A DNA stretch of 64,000 nucleotides from Conchocele bisecta (lineage: Eukaryota > Mollusca > Bivalvia > Lucinida > Thyasiridae), in NCBI GenBank assembly GCA_029237695.1, contig CM055266.1:119712569-119776568 (forward strand), given 5' to 3'. Of this stretch, positions 1 through 11,987 are shown piece by piece. The position numbers and the translations under genes were made by a program. Each line of letters opens with the position of its first letter. The stretch's first letter is position 1. A model generated the notes under the pieces. It had not been told where the DNA came from. It searched no databases and saw nothing but the letters and a program-made list of their open reading frames with translations.

Positions 1-700
1 CCGTTGTTGTACTTTATTTGTAGGGACCCGCCACTGTCTTAATTATCTCTCAACGTCGAATAATTATGGTGGAATAACGACCGTAGAGCAGTATAGGCTA
101 TAACTATATAGACACACGTCATTGGCGCTATTGACTTAAATGTGTTATATACTGTCAGGGTTAGTATGTAACTCACTACGGGAAGGTTTGTGTGTATCTG
201 ACACGGTTCATTTAGTGGGTATACCGATGGTACGGTAAACCAGTTTACTGGTTCGAGTTCAGTGTCACATTTCTTTCTCCCTGTTGTAATAGGCAGGTGC
301 GCAAAATTGCTTAAGATGTTATTGCACATTTTTTACCCTAGTCCTTATTTACACAATATTTTCTGAAATACAACAATCTAATGCATAGTGAAATTGAATG
401 AAAATTTATTCGTGTAAATACCTTTTCAAAAGAGTTAATTGAATGGAATGTTATTAGTAGGGGTGGAAAGGAAAAATAAAAACAAAATGTTATATTATTG
501 TGAGTTATTGAGAGTGGGGGCTGTGTTGAGGGCCCACAGGGCACGATGTTGCTAGGGGTCCGCGGGCATGCTCCGAACGCCATTTCCTGCATTCGCATAA
601 ACGATTCTACGTCAGACGTGAATATGAGTTTTATAATATTAATTTTAGCATAAGGCTGATTCACTGCAACAGTTACATACTTCTTGAGAGGGCCAGAACT
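1..700. other. Unassigned A+T-rich sequence
   Basis: No gene or complete repeat is recognised. Around 528-600 a short segment (gggtccgcgggcatgctccg) resembles the GCATGCCCCC core seen at about 16940, 38340 and 60855, so part of this stretch is a degraded dispersed repeat. Confidence 0.4.
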
Positions 701-754
701 CTCCAACAAAAAGTTGACAGTTCAGATTTTCGTGCGTTTTATTTTTATAAGACC

Positions 755-905
755 GTTTTTAAAAAACGGTACGTATCACAGTTCGTGTACACAACTCCTC
801 CGAAACCGTTCAGTCGATCGATCTGAAACTATACACACGTCTTCTACACATATTGAAGATGTGCACCTTGGCCAGATACAGGTCACTGGAAAATATTGGC
901 ATACG
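755..905 (+). repeat. Dispersed repeat, single unit (family also at 28.4 kb)
   Basis: A segment with gtgtacacaactcctc, then ccgttcagtcgatcgatctg, then attgaagatgtgcaccttgg. The same string recurs in tandem at about 28390-28660. The left edge (gaccgtttttaaaaaacggt) is a short palindrome, as in the hairpin-started repeats elsewhere in the window and near 57425. Confidence 0.6.
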
Positions 906-1337
906 ATAATTCGGTCCGATCTGGAACAGTATCGTCATATTTTGAACGTAAATGACTTTTAAAATGTTGTAATTTATTAATTGTAGCGCACGTTGAAAAG
1001 GTAAGTTAATACTAAAGTGTGTATCTGCAAAGAATAAAACAAGTATATAGATTTAAAAAGTTCATTCACCACAGGAAAAATGTGGAAAATCAGCATCCAA
1101 AATGTGATTTATTCTTCGTTTGTGTACATGGGGGTTAAATATGTGCAAAATACTTATTACCTTTTGTCATCACCCTTATAAGGTCAACAAAGCGACATTT
1201 TATCGCATTAAAACTGTTGACAGCTTTCACAGCTGTGTATTGTGGCTGCTGCAGTAAAGATGGAATGGTTACCTAGTTTCGAGATAGGGGGTAAAAATTC
1301 GATTTGGTTTTTTTTGTATGCTACTCAAGTTAGTTAT

Positions 1338-2214
1338 TTTTTTAGCTCGACTATTCGAAGAATAAGTAGAGCTTATGTTGTCACCCCGGCGTCGGCGTCA
1401 CCGTCACGCCTTGGTTAAGGTTTTTAGTCAACCTTGTATATGGAATACTACTGGCCCTACACCCACCATACTTGGACAACGTCATCTCCTAGTGATGTAC
1501 ATCAATAACCCCTGATCTATATTTGACATTGACCTACATTTCCTCTTGAATTACTTACTTAATTCCCCTTGGTTAAGGTTTTTAGTCAAGCTTGGTTAAG
1601 GTTTATAGTCAAGCTTGTACATGGAATACTATTGTGCATACAGACACCATATTTGGACAACCTTTTCTTATAGGGATGTATATCAATAACCCCTGATCTG
1701 TATTTGACCTTGACCTACATTTCCTCTTCAATTACTAACTTAATTCTCTTTGGTTAAGGTTTTTAGTCAAGCTTGTAGATGTAATACTCATGTCCCTACA
1801 CCAACCATACTTGGACAACTTCATCTCCTAGTCATGTACACCAACAAGCCCTGACCTATATTTGACCTTGACCTACATTTAACCTTGAATTACTTAGTTA
1901 ACTCCCCTTGGTTAAGGTATTTACTAAACCTTGGTTAAGGTTTTTAGTCAAGCTTGTAGATGGAATACTATTGTGCATACAGACACCATACTTGGATAAC
2001 TTTTTCTCATAGGGATGTACATCAATAACCCCTGACCTTTATTTTACCTTCACCTACATTTAACCTTGAATTACTTGGTTAATGTTTATAGTCAAGCTTG
2101 TATATGGAATACTCCTGGGTTTTTATGCAGGCCGCAGCCACTTTCTTTGTCAAGCTATGTGTACATCGACAACCCTCGTAGTCGAGCTATGTTGTTCTCC
2201 TACAGCTCTTGTTT
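1338..2214 (+). mobile_element. Hairpin-ended tandem-array element (family A)
   Basis: The element starts with an imperfect hairpin (AGCTC.TATTCGAAGAATA.GAGCT) followed by a CG-rich stretch. About five units of roughly 165 bp follow, each with CTTGGTTAAGGTTTTTAGTC, a GGAATACT block, and TTTGACCTTGACCTACATTT. It ends in ctacagctcttgtt. The layout (5' hairpin, tandem core, 3' CTTGTT) resembles bivalve pearl-type and other non-autonomous Helitron/Helentron-like elements; this class is an inference. Fragments recur at 10501-11262 and 37186-39003. Open frames here are repeat translations. Confidence 0.65.
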
Positions 2215-2280
2215 TAAAAACAAATCAACTGGGATGTGTAATATTTCAGCACATAAAGTTCATGGCATAATGGTGTTTTA

Positions 2281-4435
2281 AAGTCACATTGTCTGAATAA
2301 TATATGCAAAAAAAAACACTGATTATGTAAGAAACAATGTGACAAACGCTTGTAGTCGGCACTAACTAAAATGAGGAACATGTATCAGCCGTATTTACAC
2401 ACCAGCATGACCAAGGCAGACACGAATGTAATGAGCAAAGGAATGGATGAACATAATTACAGAAACATTTTTTAAGAATACACTGTTGTATTTAAATATC
2501 ACCATTAACATGTTTAAGGCGATTGGATATGTTGAAAAACATATGCAGTACCAGTATGCATGATTTCGACGGCATCGGGTCTGGTACCCGGGAACAATAC
2601 TTGAGTAGCCAAATCGTTCCGAAACCCATTAGATCGGGTAATGTAACGAGTTAGTGACGTCCATAACTTTAGCGTATGGAAAAAATGTAAATAATCGGAA
2701 ATTTGTAATTCCTATGGTAAGTTTTTATCTGAATTGAATAGTTTTCCTACTTTATTGATTTGTTTTGTTTCAAATAAAATAACGCTCTATAAAGAACTGT
2801 GTTTATAATAGGAACACAGAGCGGCCAATGACTCAAATCAAGGACTTACTTACTCGGTGCTCCTAGGACTGGTGTAGGTTACTTTCATAATAATGGTGAA
2901 ATGTTATATTTGTAACCTAACTTATGCATCATTTCAAATGTTAATTAAATTAGTGGAAAGTTCGTTGATGAAAATGTGTGTAAAATAGATTATGACTCAT
3001 AAACTTTACAAAAGTATTGCAAACAAAAATAAAATAAAGCAATCAAATGATCCCGAATATAAAGTTAATTACTACTGGGAGCCCTGTGAACATGTCCATC
3101 GCATACATGAATGATTGAAGTAGATTTCACAAAACACAGCAATTCATGAAATTTAGTTATTATTTTATTCCATTTACAATATGTATATTACAAAACAACA
3201 CAAATAGTTATAAATCCAACGTTAAGTTATGACATCTCCGGCAATTTCATCTTCACATTCTACAGCGGCGAGCGGTGCGCCACTTCAATTTAGTATTAAT
3301 ATATAGCAGGAAAATGGTCGGTCCAATCATACTGCCTTTGGGTATGCCGCCAGTTATCTGTTTCAACTGTACTATTGCTGTATTTACTTTAACAATCATT
3401 TAACACATCGTCAATGCATTACTGTTATTCTATCCAGATAAAATGTGCACAACTGTCGAAATGACCACCTATTATGTGGAAATGAATCGGTGAGTGGGAG
3501 AATGCAATGGATGCTATTATGCAGCCGCCACATTGCACTAAATCCATATTTGCCAGTAAAATAAGCCAAGAGGAATACGGCATATTTATTAGCCGATCTA
3601 TTTATAGATCGGCTAATATATTGGTCATCCATCGAATTCTGAACAAGTTTGTAGCAACCCTTTTCTCCGCTATTCGGTAATCTACGAACGCGAATTTTGC
3701 TGTATCACTTCCAAATTGCATCAATCGATAAAGTTTGCATTTTTGGCAATTATCTCCGTTTAAAACTTTAAATATAGCCAAATAACACAATTTTGAATAC
3801 GTAATGAGCTGAACGCCAGAAGAGATTTAACCTGGAAGTTGTTGTTGTTGAAGTCCATAGTTGGCTCTAATGGCCATATACGCCAACATACGCCGATTAT
3901 TGGGCTAATTTAAAGCTTTTATTTATTAAACAGAACAAGTTTCAGCCACGTATAATCGCATAAAATTTTGTTTATTCGGCTAATTTATAATCGACCTCTG
4001 CTCAAAATCTCCCCCGACTAGCAACCCAGTTAATATTCACAAAATGTTCCACCAATCAAAACGAAGAATTGTCCTTCATAGCGAACTTTGATTTGTTTAC
4101 GTATCATGCAGGGATGGCAGGGATGCATCCAGCCCGCGCGATTGCGGCAATCCCCCTTACTTATTGTCAATGCCGCAAATTATTGATTGTCTTGCGCCCG
4201 ACATCGCGCAAAAAAATCACGGATGGGCCCCTTTTTAAATGACCAGTGCGCACATTAAAAAAACGTAATTGACTATTTAAACGCGCTGGTATTTAAATCA
4301 TTGGATGGCGTGCAGTTCAATCGAGTTTGTGCGGTGACAACGTTATCAAGGCCAATCTGGGCATGTGCCTGAATACGCAGGAGCTTGCGTCTATTTTTAG
4401 ATGGCACTGTAACCGCTAGCTCCGGTCGCAACATA
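2281..4435. other. Unassigned A+T-rich sequence with a small palindrome
   Basis: No gene recognised. At 3587-3618 there is a 14-bp perfect inverted repeat with a 4-base loop (tattagccgatcta / tagatcggctaata), and the gatcggctaata half recurs at about 4652. Confidence 0.4.
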
Positions 4436-4650
4436 ATGGTGACAACAAAACATTGCTGCTATGGCGATTCACGAACCCTGAAACCCGGTGAAGACAAATA
4501 CTTTATTGGATGGATTTGGGAACGGTTCCAAAACCTGCACAAAATCGAGAAAAATGTCAACGCTGGGTACAGAACTGTGGTCGAAAATAGTTTACCATTG
4601 ACAATGTTACCAGAGACACCTACATATGTTCGATGCACTTTACCCTGATT
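4436..4650 (+). pseudogene. Decayed THAP-like zinc-finger domain
   Basis: Translation from the ATG at 4436 begins MVTTKHCCYGDSRT, which resembles the start of mollusc and cnidarian THAP-like domains. A different frame then continues with VPKPAQNREKCQRWVQNCGR and, after an in-frame TAG, FTIDNVTRDTYICSMHF. Together these give the order expected for a C2CH THAP finger: an early Cys pair, a Pro-Lys-Pro segment, a KCxRW motif, then CSxHF. One frameshift (between about 4500 and 4530) and one stop break it, so it cannot make the whole domain as it stands. THAP domains bind DNA and occur both in host regulators and in transposases. No transposase body is visible nearby, so the source is unknown. Sequencing error is possible but not suggested by the flanks. 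Confidence 0.6.
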
Positions 4651-5940
4651 TGATCGGCTAATAACATCATGCTCTGCATGACTTTTCATCTTATATGTTA
4701 ATTACATACCTGTCAGTCTGTCCAAGATTTGTTTAAACTAACATGATGAAATCAGTGATAAAATCAACATCGCACCAATTTTTCACGAAAGGAAGAAAAC
4801 AAAATAATATACTCGTTCTCAAATTTTATTAGAGAGAATATATTTTAATCTGCATAGCCGTAATAATGGATAGGTTTACATGATACACACATATTTTATC
4901 AGAAAGTTTGAATTTGAAAGGTGTAATAAAAATTTCTATTAATGCTTTTTTTTATTAGTTATACACCATATAACGCATAAAATAATATAATAACAATAAT
5001 AATAAAGTAATTTTAAAGAAAAGAAACATTTAAAAAACATTTATGTTATGTCCGTCTCGAAGTTTCCTTTTCCACAAGAAACAACAAAGATGGCGGAAAT
5101 GTGGCGACTGGTGACAACACTCGGATCGAAAACAAGTCAGATCGGCTTGAAATGAGACACTTTAAGGATCATTACTGACATATTAGTAATATATGTATAT
5201 AAATGTAAGTTATGTGATAAAAAATGCATATGTATGTGCCCAATTTTTGAAGATTTGTAGAAAAATTGAAAAGTACCTATTTACCTGTATGTCAATCATG
5301 ACTCAGTATGGCAAGTCTGAGTCATGTTTTCACTGACTAGAAATTCGGGGTGCCGATAAAAGTTAGTGCGGCGATTTCAACAGTAGGGGGTTCAGTACGC
5401 TGTCGTAATCCTGTAATTCGGCTGCCTCGGTATGAAAATCAAACGTTTTTAATTCACAAATTCTATATTATAATCGGATTAAAAACCATTTTTTACAGAT
5501 GAATTCAATAATATAATCATTATTTTGTTCATTAATTGTAGTGTTTACGATAACGGGTGTAATGTAGGATTATCAATTACGTGATTAACGGGATAAAGTG
5601 AACACAGGTGCCGGTCAACGGGATAATAACACAACATGCACAAACAAATACACGCCAATACATAATTACATCATTTAATCATGTAATCATCCTTTAATCA
5701 TGTTAATAGAAATACAATAACAAAATCAACTGATGTATTATGCAATAATTAACATTAAGCACTCAAAAATACACATACGCAAAGAAAACACAAATTTACA
5801 CCTGAAGAAATAATTCAGAAATTATACAATAATATCGTCGCCATAATTCTTCGTACTTCGTACACAACGCGTACCTGAAATGAAAATAGTCTAGCATAGT
5901 AAAACACCCATAAAAACCACCAGAATGAGTTAATTATTTA
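4651..5940. other. Unassigned A+T-rich sequence
   Basis: No gene, RNA or clear repeat structure recognised on either strand. Confidence 0.4.
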
Positions 5941-5956
5941 CAATAAACATTTGAAG

Positions 5957-6033
5957 ATGGGGGCGTTTTGACTAATTGATGGGGGGTGTTTTGACCAATT
6001 TGGGGGCGATTTGACTTGGGGGTCGTTTTGACT
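5957..6033 (+). repeat. G-rich short tandem repeat
   Basis: Four imperfect repeats of a unit like GGGGGcGtTTTGACtaattgat, 18-25 bp apart. No function is evident. Confidence 0.6.
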
Positions 6034-6225
6034 GTAAATCTCTAAGAATAGTGTTAATTGAACATTATTTAAAACATAGATTTTAAGTTTGTGATTTACC
6101 ACCTATTTTCTGATTTTTCTACGTACTTCCTTAACCTGAAGAGGGTCTGTTCGCAAATTATGCATAAAATGTGATACATGTTGATTTCTAGGTGAATCTG
6201 GACTTCACCATATTTAAATTTGATG

Positions 6226-6508
6226 CATCTAGGCAGCAACACTTTATTGTATTAGTGATCAGGGAATGTCACCCAAATGTGCAAAAAGTTTTAGGGCACG
6301 AACCTGATGAGAAGTTTCAATGTCAATTAGGTGTCTTGGGTGGGTTATTTCTAGGGACTCTTAATAACAAGTTTTCCAAATTCCTTATGTGCACTCGTAG
6401 TAAAGTGTTTGAACTTTATGTTGATGCATACATTTTCAGGAATTAATAAGAATATAACACAGAATATGAATTTATGTGCTTAGGGGCACGAATCCATGAG
6501 AACAGTGA
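6226..6508 (+). repeat. Dispersed repeat, direct copy
   Basis: Begins catctaggcagcaacac and contains gggcacgaacctgatgagaa and cacgaatccatgagaaca. An inverted, shorter copy is at 9990-10199, where about 70 bp around 6370-6440 is missing. The 84-residue open frame over this stretch reads through the repeat and is not taken as a gene. Confidence 0.65.
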
Positions 6509-6514
6509 CTACAG

Positions 6515-7980
6515 GGGTCATACCAATTATCCGGACAATCAATTTATCGGACAAATGAAAATAACTGTTTAAACGCATTCATTTGATCCGATTTTGCAAC
6601 GGAACACATCTAAGTCACTCGGGTGCTTGCTGTTTCCATGCCAGTGTAAATAATATATCGCCACTGTAAACATTTTAGTAAAATTTGCTGAAAACGGTCC
6701 CATCAACTATGTCCACAAGTTGTTTACAACGTCAAACGTCGCGCGGGGGCTTGTATCTGTCAATGCGCATGCATATAATTTGAGGCCCCTATAGAGTTTT
6801 TCAATACTCTGTTGTGTGAAGTATGCAGACGATACGATGCATTCCTCCAATATCATTTGTATCATGATAGAAAAAGAACGAAGAGCTACTTATCCAAAAT
6901 CAAATAATAATTGTTTCAAGGCCAAATCGCCCCAAGCCATTTCGGACCATGCCATTACACACCATTTCGCACCCATATTAATTTGTGGGTAAAATCAACA
7001 GGTGCGAAAACACCAGTGTACAAAACGATCAGAATTTCCTTTATGGGCCTCATTACCGCAGATTTTTCTACAAAATTATGACGAGGTCAATCGAGTGCGC
7101 CCATTACATCATTGCAGAGTTGTTCTATAAATACAATAAATACAATGTTTTCCAAGAAGCGAATGGTGATTGTTTTTTCTGCAGAACTACAGAATGCTGT
7201 TTAGGCCATTTCTTTTTTATGTTTTGATTTACAAAAGTTTTTAGATAAAACATGGTCTGGGTGGTCGAAAAAAAGAAAAAGTAAAGGCTCTCATTTTTTT
7301 TTTTCTCGGTAGGAAAAATTGCATCGGGTGGGAAAAAAACACAAAATGTTACAAAAACTTGAAACGGGTCCATTTCAATACGACCATCCTCTGAAAACCA
7401 AGCTCCATTGTTTTATACAAGGGAAACATTGATGACTTAACAAAGAGATCATTGCAACACTGTGTGTCTTAACATTTGCATATTCATGTATGAGAGTTTA
7501 ATAAGTGTCTTAGGTAGTCTACTATACTAAATGAATGAAATAATTACACTAGTAGCTGGGTCCAAATGCATTTATAATAACCAGTGTCTCTCCCGATCAT
7601 GTAGCACACACCCGGGGAATGACGACAACACTCTAAGACAGGGCGATATATTTAAGATGTTTATTATAAGCCTTGCTATTCCCCCGGAGGAGGTGGGGGG
7701 GGGGGGGGGGCTGAGACTTACACTCAGACAGATGCACACAACACTTACAGTATACAACCCACCCCACCCACCCCAACTGGCAACTACTTGCAAACCATGG
7801 CAATTATATCACGTCGTAACCTCATACACTTATTCCCCACCCACCTCCCTAAACGTATGTTTACCTTTAATATAGCTAGCGTTTAAAAATCGATATTATT
7901 GGTTTTCCAACAGAATAAGTAATTATCTCTGCTATGGGGTTACGACGTATATTGCCAAAACCGTTTTAGTCCAAACCTGA
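6515..7980. other. Unassigned sequence with a poly(G) run
   Basis: No gene recognised. A run of about 16-18 G lies at 7692-7710 in a C/G-skewed patch (7680-7850). Open frames on both strands here read through this low-complexity patch. Confidence 0.4.
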
Positions 7981-8001
7981 CACTGTAACTGTAATGTGAT
8001 T

Positions 8002-8081
8002 GGTGCCGAAATCCCTCGGCACCTTAACAAGGTGTGTCGTAGCTAACAATATGCGTAGCGGTAATCGGCTATTACCGCTAC
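8002..8081. repeat. Two adjacent perfect hairpins
   Basis: Hairpin 1 has an 8-bp stem (ggtgccga / tcggcacc, 8002-8023) and a 6-base loop. Hairpin 2 has an 11-bp stem (gtagcggtaat / attaccgctac, 8055-8081) and a 5-base loop. They could be transposon termini or transcribed structure; no family is recognised. Confidence 0.6.
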
Positions 8082-8295
8082 AATGCTCTATTCATTATTC
8101 ACGTTAGCAAAATATACTTCCCCATAAACATTGATAAAAGTGACAAAAATAATCTACACATATATGTATATGTATATAAATAAACAATTTCGCAAAATCA
8201 GCCCCAAAATATGTTTATTTGTTTATATATTTGACTTTATTCGCAAAATTATTGTCTGGACATTGCAGCCGTTTCCATCCGTCGCCATCTTTAGT

Positions 8296-8374
8296 CACGT
8301 GATCTCTCTTGGTATCACGTGTTATAAATATGATTGCTCTAGTTTCCATATATGGTCGCGGCGGCCATATTTGG
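8296..8374 (+). promoter_or_regulatory. Promoter-like cluster: two E-boxes, TATA-like box, two CArG boxes
   Basis: CACGTG at 8296 and 8316, TATAAATA at 8323, CCATATATGG at 8346 and CCATATTTGG at 8365. Both CArG boxes match the CC(A/T)6GG consensus for SRF and sit 19 bp apart, flanking the G+C-rich tcgcggcgg. It lies about 3.6 kb upstream of the RPLP0 start codon, so it might serve a non-coding first exon of that gene, another transcript, or nothing. No transcript evidence is available. Confidence 0.35.
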
Positions 8375-8478
8375 AATGCTGTGTAAACACGGCTTTGACA
8401 TTCCGCGCGAAACATCTCTTTGCGCATAGTGCATTAATGATCTCTTTTTGTTCGCCTTTGAGCGTCACGGACCACAGG

Positions 8479-8641
8479 TGGAAGACTCGGACCTATGACA
8501 CCAAAAAAATGCCTATTAAAAAAAAATCCCATTACCCCACCCACTTGGTCTCGTACATTACCATAAATAGAAGATGGTAATGTACGAGACCAAGTGGGTG
8601 GGGTAATGGGATTTTTTTGTGTCATAGGTCCGAGTCTTCCA
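8479..8641. mobile_element. Long near-perfect foldback (MITE-like)
   Basis: An outer arm pair (tggaagactcggacctatga and its complement) and an inner pair of about 44 bp ending in tcgtacattacca / tggtaatgtacga are separated by an 11-base loop (8564-8574). The left arm has one unpaired insertion of about 18 bases, near 8503-8520. Such high arm identity implies recent insertion, arm conversion or selection for a hairpin. Confidence 0.75.
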
Positions 8642-9189
8642 CAGGTTGTATTGTTCGATTACACGCTCAAACATCGAATCATCCGCAATTGTTGTTGTGG
8701 ATCATGTGCGTGTTGGAATTTACTATTTACGGTGGGTTCATAGTAAAAGTTGTAGGATGGCGTCATGGGTATGTCGCTATAGCCCCGCCCACTAAACACG
8801 TGATTAGGTCCAGATTTGAATGTTTCACATGCGGGGATATCCGAATGAATCGGGGAAAATGGAAACAATATGAACACACACAAAATATGATGGTCGTTTT
8901 TAAAACCCGCGTTTAAAAGCACAACATCGCCATACTATGCTGTTTTGATATGCGCAGGTTAGAAAATAAGGATTTATTGTACTTGTAGAGATAATTTCAG
9001 TAATTCCCGGTGTTTTTTTTATTTATTTCGGTACGTTTTTTAGTTCGCCGGAAATAATTACTGTAAAAAAAACACAAACTTTCTACTAGTTTGCATGCGT
9101 TGAGAAAGCAAGAACCGACGATTGTTCTGTGAAAATGTTATGCCCGTAGCTGCTATTTTAAGAAAAATATAAAACAACTGCCATTTTTA

Positions 9190-9452
9190 GCGCGCCTTCC
9201 GAAGGAATCCGTGCTTATGGCATACCCTCGGTGTCGTAGGCGTCTGTCCGTCTTCAAAAATGATAATGGCCTATATTTTCTGTTTCCTTGCTTGGATTTG
9301 CTTCATATTTTACACACACATTGCTCCAAGGGTCCTCTACTGCGCTGTGGCCCAGGGTCAGGGTCAACTACTTTGTACGCGCGAAACCTTAACACGCTCT
9401 GGTAAATGGCTCATCAATTTTGTTTCCCTTGTCCTGCACGTTGTGTTTTCAA
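9190..9452 (+). mobile_element. Single unit of tandem-array element family B
   Basis: Carries the family B module: tttccttgcttggatttgct, cattgctccaagggtcctct, cccagggtcagggtca, gaaaccttaac. The same module forms arrays at 45.4-48.1 kb and 61.5-62.8 kb. Open frames here are repeat translations. Confidence 0.55.
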
Positions 9453-9563
9453 ATGTGGCATATAGTGTTTGTCCCGTCTGTCACACTTTTCGGTTAACCA
9501 CTTTGTCACAGTTTCTCAAATATGCTGCAGGTGGCATCCGCGTTCGACAGACGCATTTCTTGT
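9453..9563 (+). mobile_element. Hairpin-ended element, family C, 5'-truncated
   Basis: Runs from gtggcatatagtgtttg through cacacttttcggttaacca to gttcgacagacgcatttctt. Nearly the same 3' end is found at 12542-12604, which shows where the element ends. Confidence 0.6.
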
Positions 9564-9989
9564 TTAATAATTTTTTATTTGTTGACCGATTTTCAAAATC
9601 TAACTTGTTTTCTTGGTTACATCATTCCCAAGCTATCCAGCCAGGTTTCGGAGTTGATTTCCAAATTTTTTCTTTGTTTTTTTTTTAATTCTCCCCCAGC
9701 GCTTCCTCCTTTTCCTCCCATGTTAAATTCCCATAGGAAAATAGTTTTTTCGCTATTGATGGAATTTCGTCAAAACAAATTTTTTTGGGGAGGGCGACTT
9801 TTGTTATTGATGAAAAGGTACAGGTACTTACATTCAAATATTTTTGAGATTTAATATCGGCAGAAAAACGTGGCACAGACAGTAAAAATATTTATAACAA
9901 AATGATTTGAACATTAGATGGGCATCAAATTATGACGAGGGCTTCTCAAAAAATGACAAATGTTTTCAAATGTTTCCACACAGTCTGAA

Positions 9990-10199
9990 TTAGTCCCTAT
10001 TCTCATGGATCCATGCCATTCATATTGTGTGTTATATTCTGATTAACTCCTGAACATGTAGAGTCCCTAGAAATAATCCACCCAAGTCGCCTAATTGATC
10101 TTGAAACTTCTAATCAGGTTCGTGCCCTGCAACTTTTTGCACATTTGATTGACATTCCTTGATCACTCGTACAATAAAGAAGTGTTGCTGCCTAGATGA
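9990..10199 (-). repeat. Dispersed repeat, inverted copy
   Basis: Reverse complement of 6226-6508 with an internal deletion of about 70 bp. The pair lies about 3.5 kb apart in opposite orientation. Confidence 0.65.
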
Positions 10200-10500
10200 T
10201 GTGTTTTGTGTCGCCGGAAAAAACAATTCAATGAAAATAATAATAATAAAAAAAATTCAACTCCAAATCACAAGGTTATTATCAATCAAATTGAGCTGCA
10301 TCATTATTGTGTATTTAGCTATCTTTTTTTGAGACATTAGACTTTCAATCCTCCCTACCCAAGCGCCCTCCACCCCCTCACCACAGCCCCACCTCTTTCT
10401 GTCCACGGGCATTTTTTTTATTATTTGAAAACTGTCTGGCGGCCAATTAATTATGCAATATAACTAATTGATCTATTTTGTATTAAAGAAAAACGAGTAT

Positions 10501-11262
10501 ATTTGACCTTGACCTACATTTCCTCTTGAATTAATTCCCCTTGGTTATGTTTTTTAGCCTTGGTTAAGGTTTTTAGTCGATGGAATACTATTGTGCATAC
10601 AGACACCATACTTGGACAACTTTTTCTCATGGGATGTACGTCAATAACCCCTCATCTATATTTGACCTTGATCTACATTTCCTCTTGAATTTCTTAGTTA
10701 ATTCCCCTTGGTTAAGGTTTTTAGTCCAGCTTGTATATGGAATACTCCTGGCCCTACACCCACTATACTTGGACAACTTCATCTCCTAGTGATGTACATC
10801 AATAACCCCTCATCTATATTTGACCTTGACCTACATTTCCTCTTGAATTAGTTAGTTAATTCCCCTTGGTTAAGGTTTTTAGTCAAGCTTGTATATGGAA
10901 TACTATTGTGCATACAGACACCATACTTGCACAACCTTTTCTCATAGTGATGTACATCAATAACCCTGATCTATATTTGACCTTGACCTACATTTCCTCT
11001 TGAATTACTTAATTCTCTTTGGTTAAGGTTTTTAGTCCAGCTTGTAGATGGAATACTCCTGGCCCTACACCAACCATACTTGGACAACTTCATCTCCTAG
11101 TGATGTACACCAACAACCCCTGACCTATATTTGACCTACATTTAACCTTGAATTACTTAGTTAATTCCCCTTGGTCAAGGTTTTTAGTCAACCTTGGTTA
11201 AGGTTTTTAGTCAAGCTTGTAGATGGAATACTATTGGGCATACAGACACCATACTTGGATGT
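10501..11262 (+). repeat. Tandem array, family A core without ends
   Basis: About 4.5 units of the roughly 165-bp family A module. It opens inside a unit (atttgaccttgacctacatt) and stops inside one (catacttgga), with neither the 5' hairpin nor the CTTGTT end present, so it is a fragment or an expanded core. Confidence 0.65.
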
Positions 11263-11891
11263 TTCATTAAATGGCAAAATTTTATTTCCATACTATTTGT
11301 CTCTTGACCCAACAATGTAGGAACTTTGGGCCACTTAAAATGTTGCATATCAGCTGAACTCATTTTCACTATGCGCATTCCAGGGCACACAATGTATTGG
11401 CAATGTCGATGTTAGTATAATCACATGCTCAGCTGCATGCCTCAGCCAATGCAAACGCTTGTTACATCAAATTCTGAACAGAATCAGCCAATTAAAGCAG
11501 AAGTTGTTTGACACATTTGATTCACTGTGTATGATCGGCCAAGACAAATTACGAGATCAGCGCAATGAGAATTCACATTTTTTCAAGCCGTTTTGGGAGC
11601 AATTTAATGCGTCAATGGCGTGACCTAGAATGAACATTGCTGGCCCGAAAGTGTGATTTTTACACAAGCCAGTCGGGCTTGTCTTCTGCAGATTTTCACT
11701 GGCCCGACATAATTTTCACTGGCCCCGGGCTACCAGACAAGTGCTAATTACGAAGACAGCTCCAATGGCAAAATAATAAAATTTCTGAATTTTGGTGTGT
11801 CAAATCCAAAAAATGCAAGTAGTGGACGCTGGTCAATAGATCACTATGATATGTCAGCTTAGCGCCATACTATGTGAATATTCCATTTCAG

Positions 11892-11933
11892 GTTTGTCTT
11901 TAAACTGCTGTGCAATCCCTGTTCCACATCAAG
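11892..11933 (+). other. RPLP0: RPLP0 5' UTR part with possible splice acceptor
   Basis: The AG at 11890-11891 after ttccatttc could be an acceptor for a separate non-coding first exon, as in vertebrate RPLP0; this would leave 42 nt of leader here. The AG just before the ATG (11932-11933) is a second possibility. The upstream exon and its promoter are not identified. Confidence 0.4.
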
Positions 11934-11987
11934 ATGGTCAAGGAAGACAAAGCCACATGGAAGTCCAACTACTTCATCAAAATAGCC
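11934..11987 (+). CDS. RPLP0: RPLP0 coding exon 1
   Basis: Eighteen codons, [18 protein letters not shown], then donor gtaagc. This matches the P0 N-terminus (human [14 protein letters not shown]). The exon ends in phase 0 and is followed by a 17.2-kb intron. Confidence 0.95.
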
